A stretch of 31,750 bases of DNA. It comes from Acephala macrosclerotiorum (Eukaryota > Ascomycota > Leotiomycetes > Helotiales > Mollisiaceae). The stretch lies in contig MU119651.1 of NCBI GenBank assembly GCA_014904845.1, positions 1 to 31,750 on the forward strand, written 5' to 3'. Positions 1 through 10,683 of this stretch are shown here, in pieces; the stretch's first letter is position 1; every line of letters starts with the position of its first letter. The notes beneath the pieces were generated by a model. The model had not been told where the DNA came from. It saw nothing but the letters and a program-made list of their open reading frames with translations, and searched no databases. Position numbers and translations under genes: made by a program.

Positions 1-479
1 TTTTTTTTTTTTAATTTTATTATTAAATATATTATACGCTTTAATATAAAAAACGTTTACGAAGAAAAATAAAACGTAAAATAATTTTATTAATAAAAAT
101 ATATATTTTTTAAAAAAAAAATAATAAATAATAAAAAGTTTTTTTTGTAAAAACAAAAAAACGTCGTTTTATTATTTTTCGATTTCGTAAAAAATAAATT
201 TATAAATTTTAAAATATTATTATTATTTATTATATATATATAATAATATTATAATAATAATAAAAAATTTAATTTAATTAAAAAATATTATTATAAATTA
301 TATAATTCGTAATACGTAATTAAATTATTATTTAAAATATTAATATATAAAAATAAATTTTTTATAATATTTATTTAACGATTTAAATTTAAAATTAAAA
401 TAAATTTTATTAATATAAAAAAAATATTTTATTTGAAAAAATATTTTTTTAAAATCGAATAAATTAATAAAAACTTTAA

Positions 480-650
480 ACAAAAACGTATTTTTTATAA
501 AAAAAAACTTTTAAAATTTTTATTTTTTATATTAAATTATTATAATTAATTTAATTAATTTTAATTAATTATTAAAATTATATTTATTAAAAAAACACTT
601 TTTAAAATTATATAATAATTACTAATTTAAATAAATTATAATTAAAAATA
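480..650. repeat. Diverged AT-rich repeat, family A, copy 1
   Basis: The order of short motifs (an ACGTATTTTTTA start, a run of A then CTTTTAAAATTTTT, TTTTTTATATTAAATTATTA, then AAAACACTTTTTAAAATTATATAAT) recurs in the same order at about 3075-3245. Homology is judged by eye in low-complexity DNA, so the ends are approximate. Confidence 0.45.
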
Positions 651-1984
651 TAAACGATTTAAATATAAATTTAATTTATAATTTAATTATAATAAATTTA
701 TTAAATTAATAAATAAATAAATAAAATCGTAAAAATTTTAAAATTTTAATATTTTTAAATTCGATTATATAATAATTTCAAATATTTAAAATATTATAAT
801 TTTTTTTTCGAACGTTTTAAATTAATTATTTTTAATCGAAATTAAATATAATATATTTTGTTTTGATATTTTATAAATTTTAATTTCATTAATTTTTTTA
901 TATTTAATTTAATATATTTTATTAAAATAATTATAAAATATAAAATAAATTAAAAAAAAATTAAAATTTATTTTTAAATCGTAAAATTCTATTTTTAAAC
1001 TCGAAAATTAAAAAGAATTTTTAATTATTAATAAATAATATAAAAATATTACGAAATTTAAAAACTTTTTATAAATAAATTTTTTTTTTTTTTTTTTACG
1101 TTATATTAAATAATTAATTTAAAAAAAATTTAAAAAAAAAATTTTATATTATTATTTTTATTTAATTATAAATTTATAAAAAAAAATTTATTTATAAATA
1201 TTAAATAATTATATAATTAAAAAAAATTTAAATTTTTTAATTTAAAATAAAAATAAATTTTTTTTTTTATTAATAATATTATTAATAATTTAATAAGAAT
1301 TTAATCAATTATTAATATTATTAATTATTTTAATTTAATATTAATAATATTAATTTAAAATTAAATATTTAAATATTTAAAATTTATAATTTAAAATATT
1401 TATTTAATTTATTATAAATTTTTTAAATAAATTTATTAAATATATATTAAAATATTAAATTTTAATGTTTTTTATTAAAATTATATACAAATTAATAATC
1501 GCGTTTTATCCGATTAATAAATTTTTATTATTTTATAAATTATATAAATAAATTAAAATAAAAATAAAAATATTAATATTAATTAAAATTTAATTATAAA
1601 TTCAATTAATTTAAATAAAATTTATATACGTAAAATTTATAAACAAATATTTATAATTAATTATAAATAATTATAATTTAATTAAAATATTTAAACATTA
1701 AATAAACGATTTAATTGATTAAATATAATTATATAAATATTATTTAAAATCGTTAATATTATTAATAAGTAATTAATAATAATAAAAAAATTTAATATAA
1801 TAATTAAATTAATATTTTATTTTTTATTTATTTTAATTATAAATAAAAAATATTAAATTTAATAATTTAAATAATTTATTAAAAATTTCGTAATTACGAA
1901 ACTTTAAAATAATAATTAATTATCTTAATAAAAAATATTAAAATTTTATAATTGTAATTATTTATAATTATAAATTATTAATTA

Positions 1985-2275
1985 ATTTAAATTATATAAA
2001 ATTTATAAATAAATTAAAATTTAATTAAATATTTTTAAATTTTAAATTTTAAATAATTTTATTAATTTATTATTCTACAAATTAATAAAATATAATCGTA
2101 TTTAATAAAAATATTAATTATAAAACTTTTAAATATATTTTTGTTTTAAATATTAAAATATTAATATATTAAATTTTTATTTTTATTAATTTTATAATTG
2201 TATATTTTTTAAAAAAAAATTTAAATTTTTTTTTTTTAATAAATATAATCGTAATAAATATTTATAAAATATTTA
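1985..2275. repeat. Diverged AT-rich repeat, family B, copy 1
   Basis: Aligns by eye with 4385-4665 over nearly 300 bp. The shared order is ATAAATTAAAATTTAATTAAA, CAAATTAATAAAATATAATCG, a TTTTAAATATTAAAATATTA stretch, and TAAATATAATCGTAATAA. The 4385 copy keeps more C and G (for example CGCACTCAATAAAAATAGCG), so it is less mutated and shows what the ancestral unit was like. Confidence 0.6.
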
Positions 2276-2934
2276 AATTTTAAAATAAAATTATATATAA
2301 ATCGTATTATATTATAAATAATCTTTTATAAAATTTAATATAAAATAAATATAGAATATTTTTATATTATTAAAATAAAAATTATTATTATTATAAAAAA
2401 AATAAAAAAAAATAAAAAAAATAATAATAATAATATATAATTATTTAAATAAAATAAAAATTTAAATAAATATAATTTTTATAATTTTATAAATTATTAA
2501 TTAATAAAAAAAATATATATATAAAATTTTAATAAAAATATTTAAAATATTAATTATAATATTTATTGATTTATTTATAATATTTATTTATATTAATTAA
2601 AATATTTTTTTCGTTTTAAAAAAAAAACTCGTTCGATTATTCGTTAAACGAATTAATAATAAACGAATTTTTTTTTTCGATATTCGACGTATATTTTACT
2701 TTGTAAATTTCGTAAAAACGTTTTTATAAAAAATTATAAAACTTTCAATTTTAATATATATTTTTATTTTAAAATTTAAATTAAAAACTATTAATTTAAA
2801 CGTTTTATAAATATTTAAAATTAATATAATTATTAAAATAAAATTTTAAATTTTATTAAATAATCAATTAATAAATTAATAAATTTTTTATTATTTAAAA
2901 TAAAAATTTAATTATTATAAAATTTTATTATTAA

Positions 2935-3310
2935 ATAAAAAGTTTTTAAAACTTTTATTTTATATTTAATTAATTATAAAAAATTATTTATTAAAAAAAA
3001 ACTTTTTAAATTTTTTTTTAAAAATTATATAATTATATTTTTAAATATTTTTATAATTTAAAATTTTAATATTTTAAATAAAAGCGTATTTTTAATAAAA
3101 TATTATATTATAAAAAAATTTTTTAAAATTTTTGTTTTTTATATTAAATTATTACGATCGATTTAATTAATTTAAATTATTTTATTTAATATATAATTTT
3201 AAAAAAAAACTCTTTAAAATTTTTTTTAAAAATTATATAATCGTAAAATAAATTTTTAATATTTTAATATTTAATATTTAAATATTTAATACTTAAAATA
3301 AAAACGTATT
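2935..3310. repeat. Diverged AT-rich repeat, family A, copies 2 and 3
   Basis: Two or more partly overlapping units share the order 'AAAAAAACTTTTTAAA, AAAAATTATATAAT, ATAAAA(G/A)CGTATTT' with each other and with 480-650. Differences are largely C/T or G/A, as expected of independently RIP-mutated copies. The boundaries cannot be fixed by eye. Confidence 0.4.
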
Positions 3311-4371
3311 TAAAAAAGTTTTATAATTATTATTTTTATTAAATACGATTATATTTTATTAATTTATATAATAACGAATTAATAAAATTATTTAAAATTT
3401 AAAATTTAATAATATTTAATTAAATTTTATACAATTTGAACTAATTAATATATTATAATTATAAATATAACGCGATTATATATAAATTAAAATTTTAATA
3501 TTTTTCGTTAAATTAATTATATATTAATTCGAAATTACGAAATTATAAAATTTTTTAATAAATAAATAAATAAAAAATTTAATTATTAATATTAAAAAAA
3601 AGAATTTAAAATTTAATTTAATTATTTTTATATAAAAAAACTTATAATAAAAATTAATTTTTTTTTAAATTTTATTAAAATTTTATATTATTAATTTAAT
3701 ATTAAATTATATAATTTTTAATATATTTTTTTATTAAATATAATATTTAAAATATTTAAAAATAAAAAAATATTTTTAAAATTAAATTATATAATTAAAT
3801 ATTTAATTTAAATTTTATTAAATTTTTATATATTTATATTTTTTTTATAAAAATTGGATTTTTATTTATTTAATATAAAAAATATTTAATATATTATATA
3901 TACGTTTTTTAATTTAAAAAAATATAAATTATTAATTTAATTTTTTATATAATATTTATTTTTATTTTTATTTTAATAAAATAATTTATAATATTTATAT
4001 TTATTATTTATTCGATTCAAAAATTAATATTAATTTTTTATAATAATCAATTTTATTTAAATTTAATAATATAAAAAATATTTTTTTAATAATATAAAAT
4101 TTTAAATACTTATAAAATATTTAAATTAAAAAATTTTAATTTAAAATTTATAAAATAAAATATATATTTAATATTAATAATAATAATAAAATATTATTAA
4201 TATTAAAAAAATTAAATTAATATTAATATAATATTATTAAATTATTTTATTTTTAAAAATTTAATATTTTTTTTTATATTTATAAAATTAATTAAATATA
4301 TTTTAATAATATTTTTATTTTAAAAATTTAATTATAATTAAAATTTTTAATATTTTTATATAAATTATATT

Positions 4372-4447
4372 AAATTTATAAATAAATTAAAATTTAATTA
4401 AATATTATTAAATTTATAAATAAATTAAAATTTAATTAAATATTATT
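4372..4447. repeat. Tandem duplication, 38-bp unit x2
   Basis: A 38-bp AT-rich unit starting AAATTTATAAATAAATT occurs twice head to tail at 4372-4409 and 4410-4447. The copies are identical as read, so the duplication is younger than most of the mutation around it. Confidence 0.8.
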
Positions 4448-4690
4448 AAATTTTAAATTTTAAACGATTTTATTAATTCGTTATTATACAAATTAATAAA
4501 ATATAATCGCACTCAATAAAAATAGCGATTGTAAAATTGTTTAAATACGTTTTTATTTTAAATATTAAAATATTAATATATTAAATTTTTATTTTTATTA
4601 ATTTTATAATTATACAATTTTTAAAAAAAGTTTTAAAAAGTCTCTTCTTAGTAAATATAATCGTAATAAGTATTTATAATCAATAGAATA
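4385..4690. repeat. Diverged AT-rich repeat, family B, copy 2 (less mutated)
   Basis: Second copy of the unit at 1985-2275, with more surviving C and G. It runs directly into the GC-richer island at 4690. The family may therefore be the eroded part of an element whose less-mutated end is the island. Confidence 0.6.
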
Positions 4691-5040
4691 AATCGTAGCA
4701 ATTCAATATAAGAGACGGGGGTCCCAAGGAGTGTTCCCTTAGTGTGAGGCTCTACTAAAAGTGCTTTCTGCCTTAGGCATTTAGGCGCTCACTTAAGTGC
4801 TGGACATCTCTATAACTGCGCAGCTCTCGAGGGGGGTCCCAGGGGGTCTCCCCCTGGAATTATATGCTAAGTAAAGTAATGTAAATCGATTGAATCAATC
4901 GTAGTAGCTGAATATAAGACGGGGGTCCCAGGGGGTGTTCCCCTGGTGTGAATTGAAGTTTTACTAGAAGTGCATTTTTGCCTTAGGCACTAAAGTGCTT
5001 ATCAGCTTATCGGCTTCACCGCCCGGCAGAATCTAGAACT
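4690..5040. repeat. GC-richer island: imperfect direct repeats with hairpins
   Basis: Two imperfect direct repeats about 210 bp apart share the order 'ACGGGGGTCCCA, AAGTGC, TTGCCTTAGGCA, AAGTGCT' (about 4714-4803 and 4918-5000). Three CCAGGGGG/CCCCTGG-like hairpins occur near 4716-4740, 4833-4858 and 4922-4946; the middle and last are near-perfect stems. No ORF is present. It could be a partly RIP-protected element end or a structured non-coding repeat. It resembles nothing I can name. Confidence 0.6.
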
Positions 5041-5209
5041 CTACCTCAATAACTATTCCAACTTCAAATACTTATAAAACGCTTAAATCAAGAGTTTTTA
5101 ATTTGAAACTTAAAATAGAGATAAATTACTAAAGTCGAAGACTTTGTAGCCTTTTTCAGGAGCGTCCTTGCGAGGCCTGCGAAGCAAAATGTGCGTCGAG
5201 TAAAGAAAG

Positions 5210-5261
5210 AAAGAGTCCGTCCGCTGATTGGCTCGCTTGCGAGTCGGCGGACGGACTCTTT
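5210..5261. repeat. Strong palindrome: 15-bp perfect stem with nested hairpin
   Basis: The left arm 5210-5224 (AAAGAGTCCGTCCGC) is perfectly complementary to the right arm 5247-5261. Inside the loop a second stem CTCGC-TT-GCGAG (5232-5243) forms a two-level hairpin. The right arm runs into a T tract (5259-5265). This could be a foldback element or a Pol III-like stop, but no promoter or mature RNA can be argued. Confidence 0.85.
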
Positions 5262-5282
5262 TTTTCGGAACGAGAGAAACAT

Positions 5283-5990
5283 TTTAATATATATATTAAT
5301 ATTAAAAAAAATCGATTTATAATATTAATTATTATTAATTTAATAAACGAATTAATAATATTAAAAAAAAAAATTATTTTATTTTAATTTATTTTAAAAA
5401 ATATAAATATATTAAAAAAAAATTTATTTATTATTAATTCGTTTAATAAATTATTAAACGAGTTTTTTTTTAAAAAAAAAATTTTAAATTTTTTTTAACG
5501 TTTTTAATATTTTATTTAATAAAATTAAAAATCGAATAAATTACTTAAAAAAAATTAAATATTATTAATAAATTAGAAAAATTTAAAATTAAATTTATAA
5601 TTTTTTTTTAAATAATTCGAATATTATAATTGTTTTATTTTCGAAAAATTATAATATTAATATTAAATTTATTAAATTTATTTTTATTATTATTAATAAT
5701 TTAAAATATAATTTTAATAAATTTTTTAAAAGTTTAATAATTGTTTTTATTAAATATAATAATGTTTTTTTATTTAATATAATTAAAAAAAATAAAAATC
5801 GATAATAAATTTAATAAATTAATAAAAATATTAAAAATAATACTAATAATAAAAATAAATAATATTTTAATAATTTTATTAATAAAAATATTAATTTAAT
5901 ATTATTATTATATTAAAATTTAATAAATTTAATAATTATTATAATTATTAATAATAGTTTTCAAAGAGAAAAAAAAAGCTTTCAAAATCT
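5283..5990. repeat. AT-rich, RIP-like repeat block without genes
   Basis: Same composition and CpG-only pattern as 1-4680, ending where GC content rises near 5990-6060. No ORFs or recognisable element ends are visible. Confidence 0.8.
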
Positions 5991-6340
5991 CGTAATATTA
6001 ACTCAATATTAAATTATATAATTTTTAACATTTATAATTTTAATTTTCTAGTATTGATAATAGTAAAACGACTCTCGTACCTCGCGCCGTGCTCTGCCTT
6101 TAACGACTCGAACTTTGAAATAATATAAAGCTTTTAATCGCACCGGCTCCGCCGGCGCAAGTAAGGGCGTTTCCCCTCTATAATCTTCTCCCCCCACGTA
6201 GAGCTAGAGCTTGAGCTTTACGGAGAGCGCTAAATGCCAAAAGCGACACATCTTGGCGTTTCTTGGCGCAAAAACGTGACTTTGTTTTCACGTGTTATTA
6301 CGTAAACTCTACATGGTCTTTTTTTCTTTAGCGGGATACT
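5991..6340. other. Intergenic, no gene recognised; small GC hairpin
   Basis: GC content returns to normal here. A short hairpin of the form CCGGC-TCC-GCCGG lies near 6143-6155, and a CACGTG core occurs in the TTTTCACGTGTTATTACG stretch near 6290. No ORF with coding character was found on either strand. Confidence 0.5.
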
Positions 6341-6380
6341 TTTAACTATCGTCAAAGGCATTTAACTATCGTCAAAGGCA
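6341..6380. repeat. Perfect 20-bp tandem duplication
   Basis: TTTAACTATCGTCAAAGGCA occurs twice head to tail at 6341-6360 and 6361-6380 with no differences. It lies just downstream of the minus-strand ORF that ends at 6436. Confidence 0.95.
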
Positions 6381-6435
6381 AATCAAGTAGTTTCTGTGCA
6401 TCTTCATCAGGATCCAACTTCTAGTAAGTCATGAT

Positions 6436-6891
6436 CTAAGTGCCATCAGAATTCTCATCAAGCGTCCTTTTTACCTCATTTGCAACTAGCATAAACTCCT
6501 TAATCACCTCATGACCTTCGCGATATCTTGTTCGGTGGATTGTGACGAGGATTTCCTCGAAGGTGTCCGTTAGTTCGACGTAAGGTTTATCGTCGTTCCA
6601 GCTATGTTTTATTGTGTTCCTCCTGTGCCAAGCTCGGAATTGCGCAAAAGAGGACGATAATAACAGTGGAATCCTTCCGAAGAATGTTAGCAGGGTCGTT
6701 TGTATAGCAGGATATTGCATACGCTGTAGTTTCAACAAGTTGTACTCTGCATCTGCTGTCCTTCTACCATCCTCGCCTGACCCAAGGATCCATTGTGTTT
6801 TCCATATCTAGGCAGGGATGCATAACGAGAATGCAGCGGCTTGGATAATGGGTGTCGTTCCCATGACCGGGACTGTTGAGGAGGGAAACAT
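6436..6891 (-). pseudogene. Unrecognised ORF with one internal stop
   Basis: Read on the minus strand from an ATG at 6889-6891, one frame runs about 150 codons to the stop at 6436, broken only by a TAG at 6808-6810. That stop could come from CAG or TGG by C:G to T:A change, or could lie in a short GT...AG intron. Upstream, a typical fungal intron (GTAAGAAATC ... CTAACCCACAAG, about 6912-6957) suggests an earlier exon within 6958-7000. The product is rich in R, H, E and K near the C-terminus (for example DTFEEILVTIHRTRYREGHE). I do not recognise the family. It may be a remnant of a larger gene whose 5' end was lost where the gag fragment now lies. Confidence 0.4.
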
Positions 6892-7038
6892 ATTGATTGG
6901 TTGTCTCTGCTTGTGGGTTAGCTATGTCGATTGAAGGCTGTGATTTCTTACATTCAAGCCTGGGAAAACTGGAGCGAGTCTGGATCGCACAAGGTGTCAA
7001 GCTAATGTGTAATCGGTATCAGCTTCGATTCTGCCTAA

Positions 7039-7377
7039 TTAATTGACCGTCAAATGGAGTTGTGCAAGGAAGACGCTTCACTTGAGAGGCTTGTGTGATC
7101 GTCCGCAACTGGTGCCGGTGCGGCCCCCGTAGCAAATAACCGCCCATCGAATGTTCGGGACTTCTGCGATCACTGCAAGAAGCCTTATCACACCGAGGCT
7201 AAATGCTTCCTCAAGCATCCCCATCTCAAGAAGGACTTCGATACTAAGAAAAAAGGGAGGAACAACAAGCGGAAGCCGGACGGTGCGGGGGAGTCATTAT
7301 CCAAGAAGTCTAAGGCTTTGATCGAATCTACACCGTCCGAAGAAGCTGTGAAAGAAGTCCCGTGTAATAGTAAATGA
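7039..7377 (+). pseudogene. Orphan Ty1/copia-type gag fragment with CCHC zinc knuckle
   Basis: A single plus-strand frame ends at TGA 7375-7377 and contains the retroviral-type zinc knuckle C-x2-C-x4-H-x4-C (CDHCKKPYHTEAKC, about 7167-7208). A lysine-rich tail follows (KKKGRNNKRK), typical of the nucleic-acid-binding end of copia gag. The frame upstream of the knuckle (MELCKEDASLERLV) is interrupted by one TGA near 7096-7098, which could derive from TGG or CGA. No protease, integrase or reverse transcriptase frame follows, so this is a fragment of a retrotransposon or a co-opted piece of one. Flanking LTRs were not found. Confidence 0.7.
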
Positions 7378-7650
7378 TGTGAGGTATCGCTTGGGTGTAG
7401 TGTCGTATGAAATCGAGTAGATGTGGTTAATGAAAAGAAAGCCCTTATCTGCTTTGAGAGCACTGACGCGCGACCGCCCGCGCCTGTCTGAGATATCCGG
7501 TCTACAGTTGTCGTGATGCGGGGTTCACTCAGCTGTACAATTTGTTTCGAGCCTGTTTAAGCTTTCGCAACGGACGCAAGTAGTTCTTCCTGTCGATGAA
7601 CCCCTATAAATGTCGCTGTGGTGTTGGTGATTTATCCACCTATAATGACT
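7378..7650. other. Intergenic, no gene recognised
   Basis: Normal-GC sequence between the gag fragment and the promoter region of the secreted-protein gene. No coding frame of note was seen. It may include further retrotransposon remnants, but no LTR ends were identified. Confidence 0.4.
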
Positions 7651-7652
7651 TA

Positions 7653-7736
7653 GGAATGCACACGTGTTTGTCCAAGGTTGCCATTGAATTTGTTGGAATG
7701 CACACGTGTTTGCCCAAGGTTGCCATTGAATTTATT
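7653..7736. repeat. Tandem duplication, 42-bp unit containing CACGTG
   Basis: A unit beginning GGAATGCACACGTGTTTG starts at 7653 and again at 7695. The copies differ at a T/C in TTTG(T/C)CCAAGG and near the end. Each contains an E-box-like CACGTG. The pair lies about 340 bp upstream of the secreted-protein start codon, so it could act as a duplicated upstream regulatory element. That role is inference only. Confidence 0.85.
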
Positions 7737-7990
7737 TTAATTTTCGGTTAGAGCTAGGTAGCGAGCTTCATACACTCAAACTTTGCAATAACACACCATC
7801 CATATGACGCACGGTCGACTTTCGCGGCTGTGTCGGTCAAAGACGAACCTTAAAACCCCACGCGTTGTGCTGTATCGACCAACGAGATACTGTCACTTAT
7901 CGAACCTAATATCAATAGAATTAATTCAAACCTCGGAGAAGAAAACCTCCAGGATAATACTGAGCAGGATGGATTCACGCTGTTCAGTCC

Positions 7991-7998
7991 TATATAAG
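7991..7998 (+). promoter_or_regulatory. TATA box of the secreted-protein gene
   Basis: TATATAAG sits about 80 bp upstream of the ATG at 8077, a plausible fungal core-promoter spacing. It lies inside the open frame that runs from 7804, which argues that the frame upstream of 8077 is not translated and supports the later start. Confidence 0.6.
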
Positions 7999-8076
7999 AG
8001 GGTGACTATTTCCCTTCCTGTTCCGCGCTCATGGACCAAGCCAGTCTTTTCAATCAAAACACTCATTGACAATAAA

Positions 8077-9350
8077 ATGCCCAGCTCAACCTTTCTTCGG
8101 GTCTCATTCCTCAGCTTGGCCTTCCATGCATTTAGAATCCAAGCTACGCCTCTGCCAACAACTGATCTGACCAAAGCAGTGTCTATTCTAGATCTCCTTG
8201 GTGAAAATCCGGAAATTCTCCAAGTTGGCAACTTCTCATACCAACACTCATTGCCTGAGCCAGATTGGAATGACTCTTATATTGAAAACGGGATTCAGTT
8301 CTACAGATACCCAGAAGGGACAATACTTCCAGACGGATTCTGGGATGAGCGTAGCAGTGTCGAGATACCCCAGGGCAATGCCGCAAGGTCTGTTCCTCGT
8401 TTTGTCTTCCACACGATCATGAATCCGACTGTCATATAATAGGGAACCTGGAGGTGCTCCAGCGAATAGTTGCCCTGGCCTTTGCTCATGCTCTGTTCAG
8501 ACAGTCTACTCATGGATAACCCAAAACTGGAACACCGTGTCAGGCGACACCCATCTATTCTCGGATCCGGTCTGCTCTCCTGGAAACATTGGGCATTCTT
8601 ACAGCTACACTTATTCTTATTCACTTTCCATACAAGCCGGCCCGGACTTGGTAAGTCCAAGAATGTGACGCCTTTAAAATAATATAGAGTTAATACGTGC
8701 TAGAAATTCCCCACCTCTGCTCTCAAAAATCTCGACAAGTTCGGTATTCGGGCAGGCTTTTCCTACACTTGGGGGTATGTAGAGACCATTTTATCTGTTT
8801 GCTCTACCTCCAGCTAACGGCTTCTAAAAGCACCGCACAGGGAACAACATACAGTGTAGGTTATTCTGACCCCAACCAACGCCACCCATTCGTCGAGACT
8901 TTCCGACCCAACATCTTCGTTGTAAACGGAATGGCCCAAGTAAATACTACCTCTCCACTTTTGTTAATCCAAAATGAAGAATCGAAACTGATTTATTCTC
9001 TACAAAAGATCATCCGAAAAACTCTTGCTGGCTTTATCTGCAGCGTCAGCGCGGAGAGTTATCTTAACCTGCACTTACCGCTGGTCGAGGGTGATAACAA
9101 TGACTGTCAGGGTTCAGATAAGATTTGTGGTGCTGCCGGTAAGTTCATTTGAATTTCTTTAGAGAAGAATCATTCCTTGAGGGAGCGAGCACCAAATGCG
9201 GCATATTACTAATGGGTTAAATTAGGTGTCTATGACTCTTGCTTTTATCTTGGAGACTACGCTAGACTCCTCTGTCCTCGCCGAAACCTAGGCCCAACAC
9301 CTAGTGACCGTGCTTGCCCCAGCTTCCTCTATCCTAGTCCTTACAACTGA
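8077..9350 (+). CDS. Secreted cysteine-rich protein, five exons (effector candidate)
   Basis: I read exons 8077-8387, 8443-8650, 8704-8774, 8831-9138 and 9226-9350, giving 1023 nt or 340 residues with all phases consistent. Introns have GT...AG ends; the last has a perfect TACTAAT branch site and the third a CTAAC one. Residues 1 to about 23 (MPSSTFLRVSFLSLAFHAF...) form a signal peptide, followed by TPLP. The mature part has ten cysteines, including a tight SCPGLCSCS cluster near the start of exon 2 and spaced pairs in exons 4 and 5, so five disulfides are possible. A Ser/Tyr-rich beta-like stretch (HSYSYTYSYSLS) follows the cluster. A 69-bp in-frame segment from about 8941 (GTAAAT...AAAAG) could be a further intron, giving about 317 residues. 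I do not recognise the family. The frame is open between broken neighbours, so it may be expressed and selected. Confidence 0.75.
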
Positions 9351-9825
9351 GGCCTCATCAGGCTACGTTACTGTTGGGAAACTGAGGCTACAGCCCCAGT
9401 AACTGCCCATCAAAATGAGGGGGATACATATTCGCTTCAAAAATTGTAGTCTAGATTTTATTTTTAAATATTAGTAAATGACTCGCGTAACACCTAAAAA
9501 AATTTTTATAACCTGTATAATACCTTACCCTTAGCATTCCCCGGATTTGTAGCATAAATCTAAATTTCTTAGGGTAAATGACCCTGGATCAGGGGGGCGC
9601 TGTACGGGTGTAGCGATGGCTAAGATCACCGTGTTGTCTCAGTACTGAACACGGCTCACGCGAAGTAAAGCGTAAGTGGAAACAAAAGGACCCCACCTTC
9701 CCTGTAGGTGACCACGCACTTTCTCGCGACACCATGCTTCTGGTTATATGTGGCTTGGACTCAAAATCAGACTCTTCCTCTAAAATGATTGACCAGTGAA
9801 CGCATTTTCAACGGTGCCGTTGCCT
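9351..9825. other. Intergenic, no gene recognised
   Basis: This is the convergent space between the secreted-protein gene (+) and the metallo-beta-lactamase pseudogene (-). An A/T-rich stretch (about 9440-9560) is followed by GC-richer sequence. No coding frame, LTR end or tRNA is visible. It should hold the 3' ends of both transcripts. Confidence 0.5.
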
Positions 9826-10244
9826 CTAAAGCTTCTCATCGGCTCTCTTATCAACCGCTTCCTTGAAATCCTTCAAAAATACCCATCTACGCTTCTCAAT
9901 CCAACCCTTCTTCAAGAAGTCATTTGCATACTTCGGAAACGTCTCGACTACATCTTTCAAGTGGCAATCATGTGCAATCATGACAAAAGTGTTCCCGCTG
10001 CCATCGGCTTCGATGACCTTGTCTACTGTCTCTTCGGCGGCGTCTGGATCACCAAACAGCATCCCAGGCCGTGCCACGCCGTAGAAGGGCTTTGTCGTTT
10101 TTCCGTCGCGTAGGATGGATTTGAACAGCGCTCCAGGACACCGCACCGCACTGCCGAGATGGAACGGATGCGGTGATATCGCATCAGACAATGGGTGGTG
10201 CCTGGACGGCCGCATTTCCGCGCTGTGGTGGCAGGTATCCGCGC

Positions 10245-10683
10245 CAGCGTTCCCAATGGGTAGGTCGGATCGGATTTAGGGTCAAACCCATGACCAATCC
10301 GAACTAGTACGGATTGAAATGGGTTGAATTTATTATTATAACGGATTTAAACGGATTTAAACGGATTTTTAACGGGTTAATTACCAAGGGATCTATTTAT
10401 ATTAATTAATTATAAAAAAATATTAATTTAACGCTTAAAACAATTTTTTGACTTTTTAACTTTTACCGATATTGCAAGGATTGCCGATCTCACGTTCCAC
10501 AATATGCGATCGACCGACCTTAACGCTAATTAGGCTTGGACACTCGGATATTATCGGATTTTAGGCTTCAAAACCCAATCCGACCCATCAGAGCCCGGAT
10601 CCCGGAAATCCTAAACCCAATCCGGACTAGCACGGACAGACACTGTCGGATCCACCAATCCGACCTACCCATTGGGAACGCTG
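10245..10683. mobile_element. Non-autonomous hAT-type MITE, 439 bp
   Basis: The left end 10245-10270 (CAGCGTTCCCAATGGGTAGG...) is repeated as a perfect inverted copy of 26 bp at the right end, 10658-10683. A CAGNG start and an 8-bp target duplication are hAT hallmarks. The flanks are ATCCGCGC (10237-10244) and GTCCGCGC (10684-10691), which differ at one base. There is no transposase ORF. The interior has subterminal CGGAT(T) motifs in both orientations and an ACGGATTTAA unit repeated three times near 10341-10370. Removing the element and one target copy rejoins the host metallo-beta-lactamase frame (MGAD-TCHH), which confirms the boundaries. Confidence 0.9.

Larger units (their letters stand above)
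1..4680. repeat. AT-rich, RIP-like repeat block without genes
   Basis: The block is almost only A and T, and the few C residues left are mostly followed by G (contexts such as ACG and TCG). No ORF of useful length exists on either strand. It contains diverged copies of at least two repeat units, listed separately, so it is probably a nest of old transposons mutated beyond recognition. CpG being spared while CpA and CpT are lost is what RIP would leave. No terminal repeats, tRNAs or retroelement motifs could be read in it. Confidence 0.85.

Noticed and set aside
1..4680. Mitochondrial DNA or a plasmid as source of the AT-rich sequence
   Set aside because: No mitochondrial genes, rRNAs or tRNAs are visible, and the CpG-only C pattern fits nuclear RIP. 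The block continues into nuclear-type genes.
7804..8076. Upstream in-frame extension of the secreted-protein ORF (211-residue open frame from 7804)
   Set aside because: It contains the TATA box at 7991-7998, has no signal-peptide character, and the ATG at 8077 begins a clear signal peptide.
8697..9152. Single 151-residue plus-strand ORF
   Set aside because: Its first part reads through intron 3 in the wrong frame. Only the portion from about 8831 is an exon of the secreted-protein gene.
9580..9725. Possible LTR remnant in the space after the secreted-protein gene
   Set aside because: The sequence has a retroelement-like feel, but no paired ends, target duplication or internal domain could be found.
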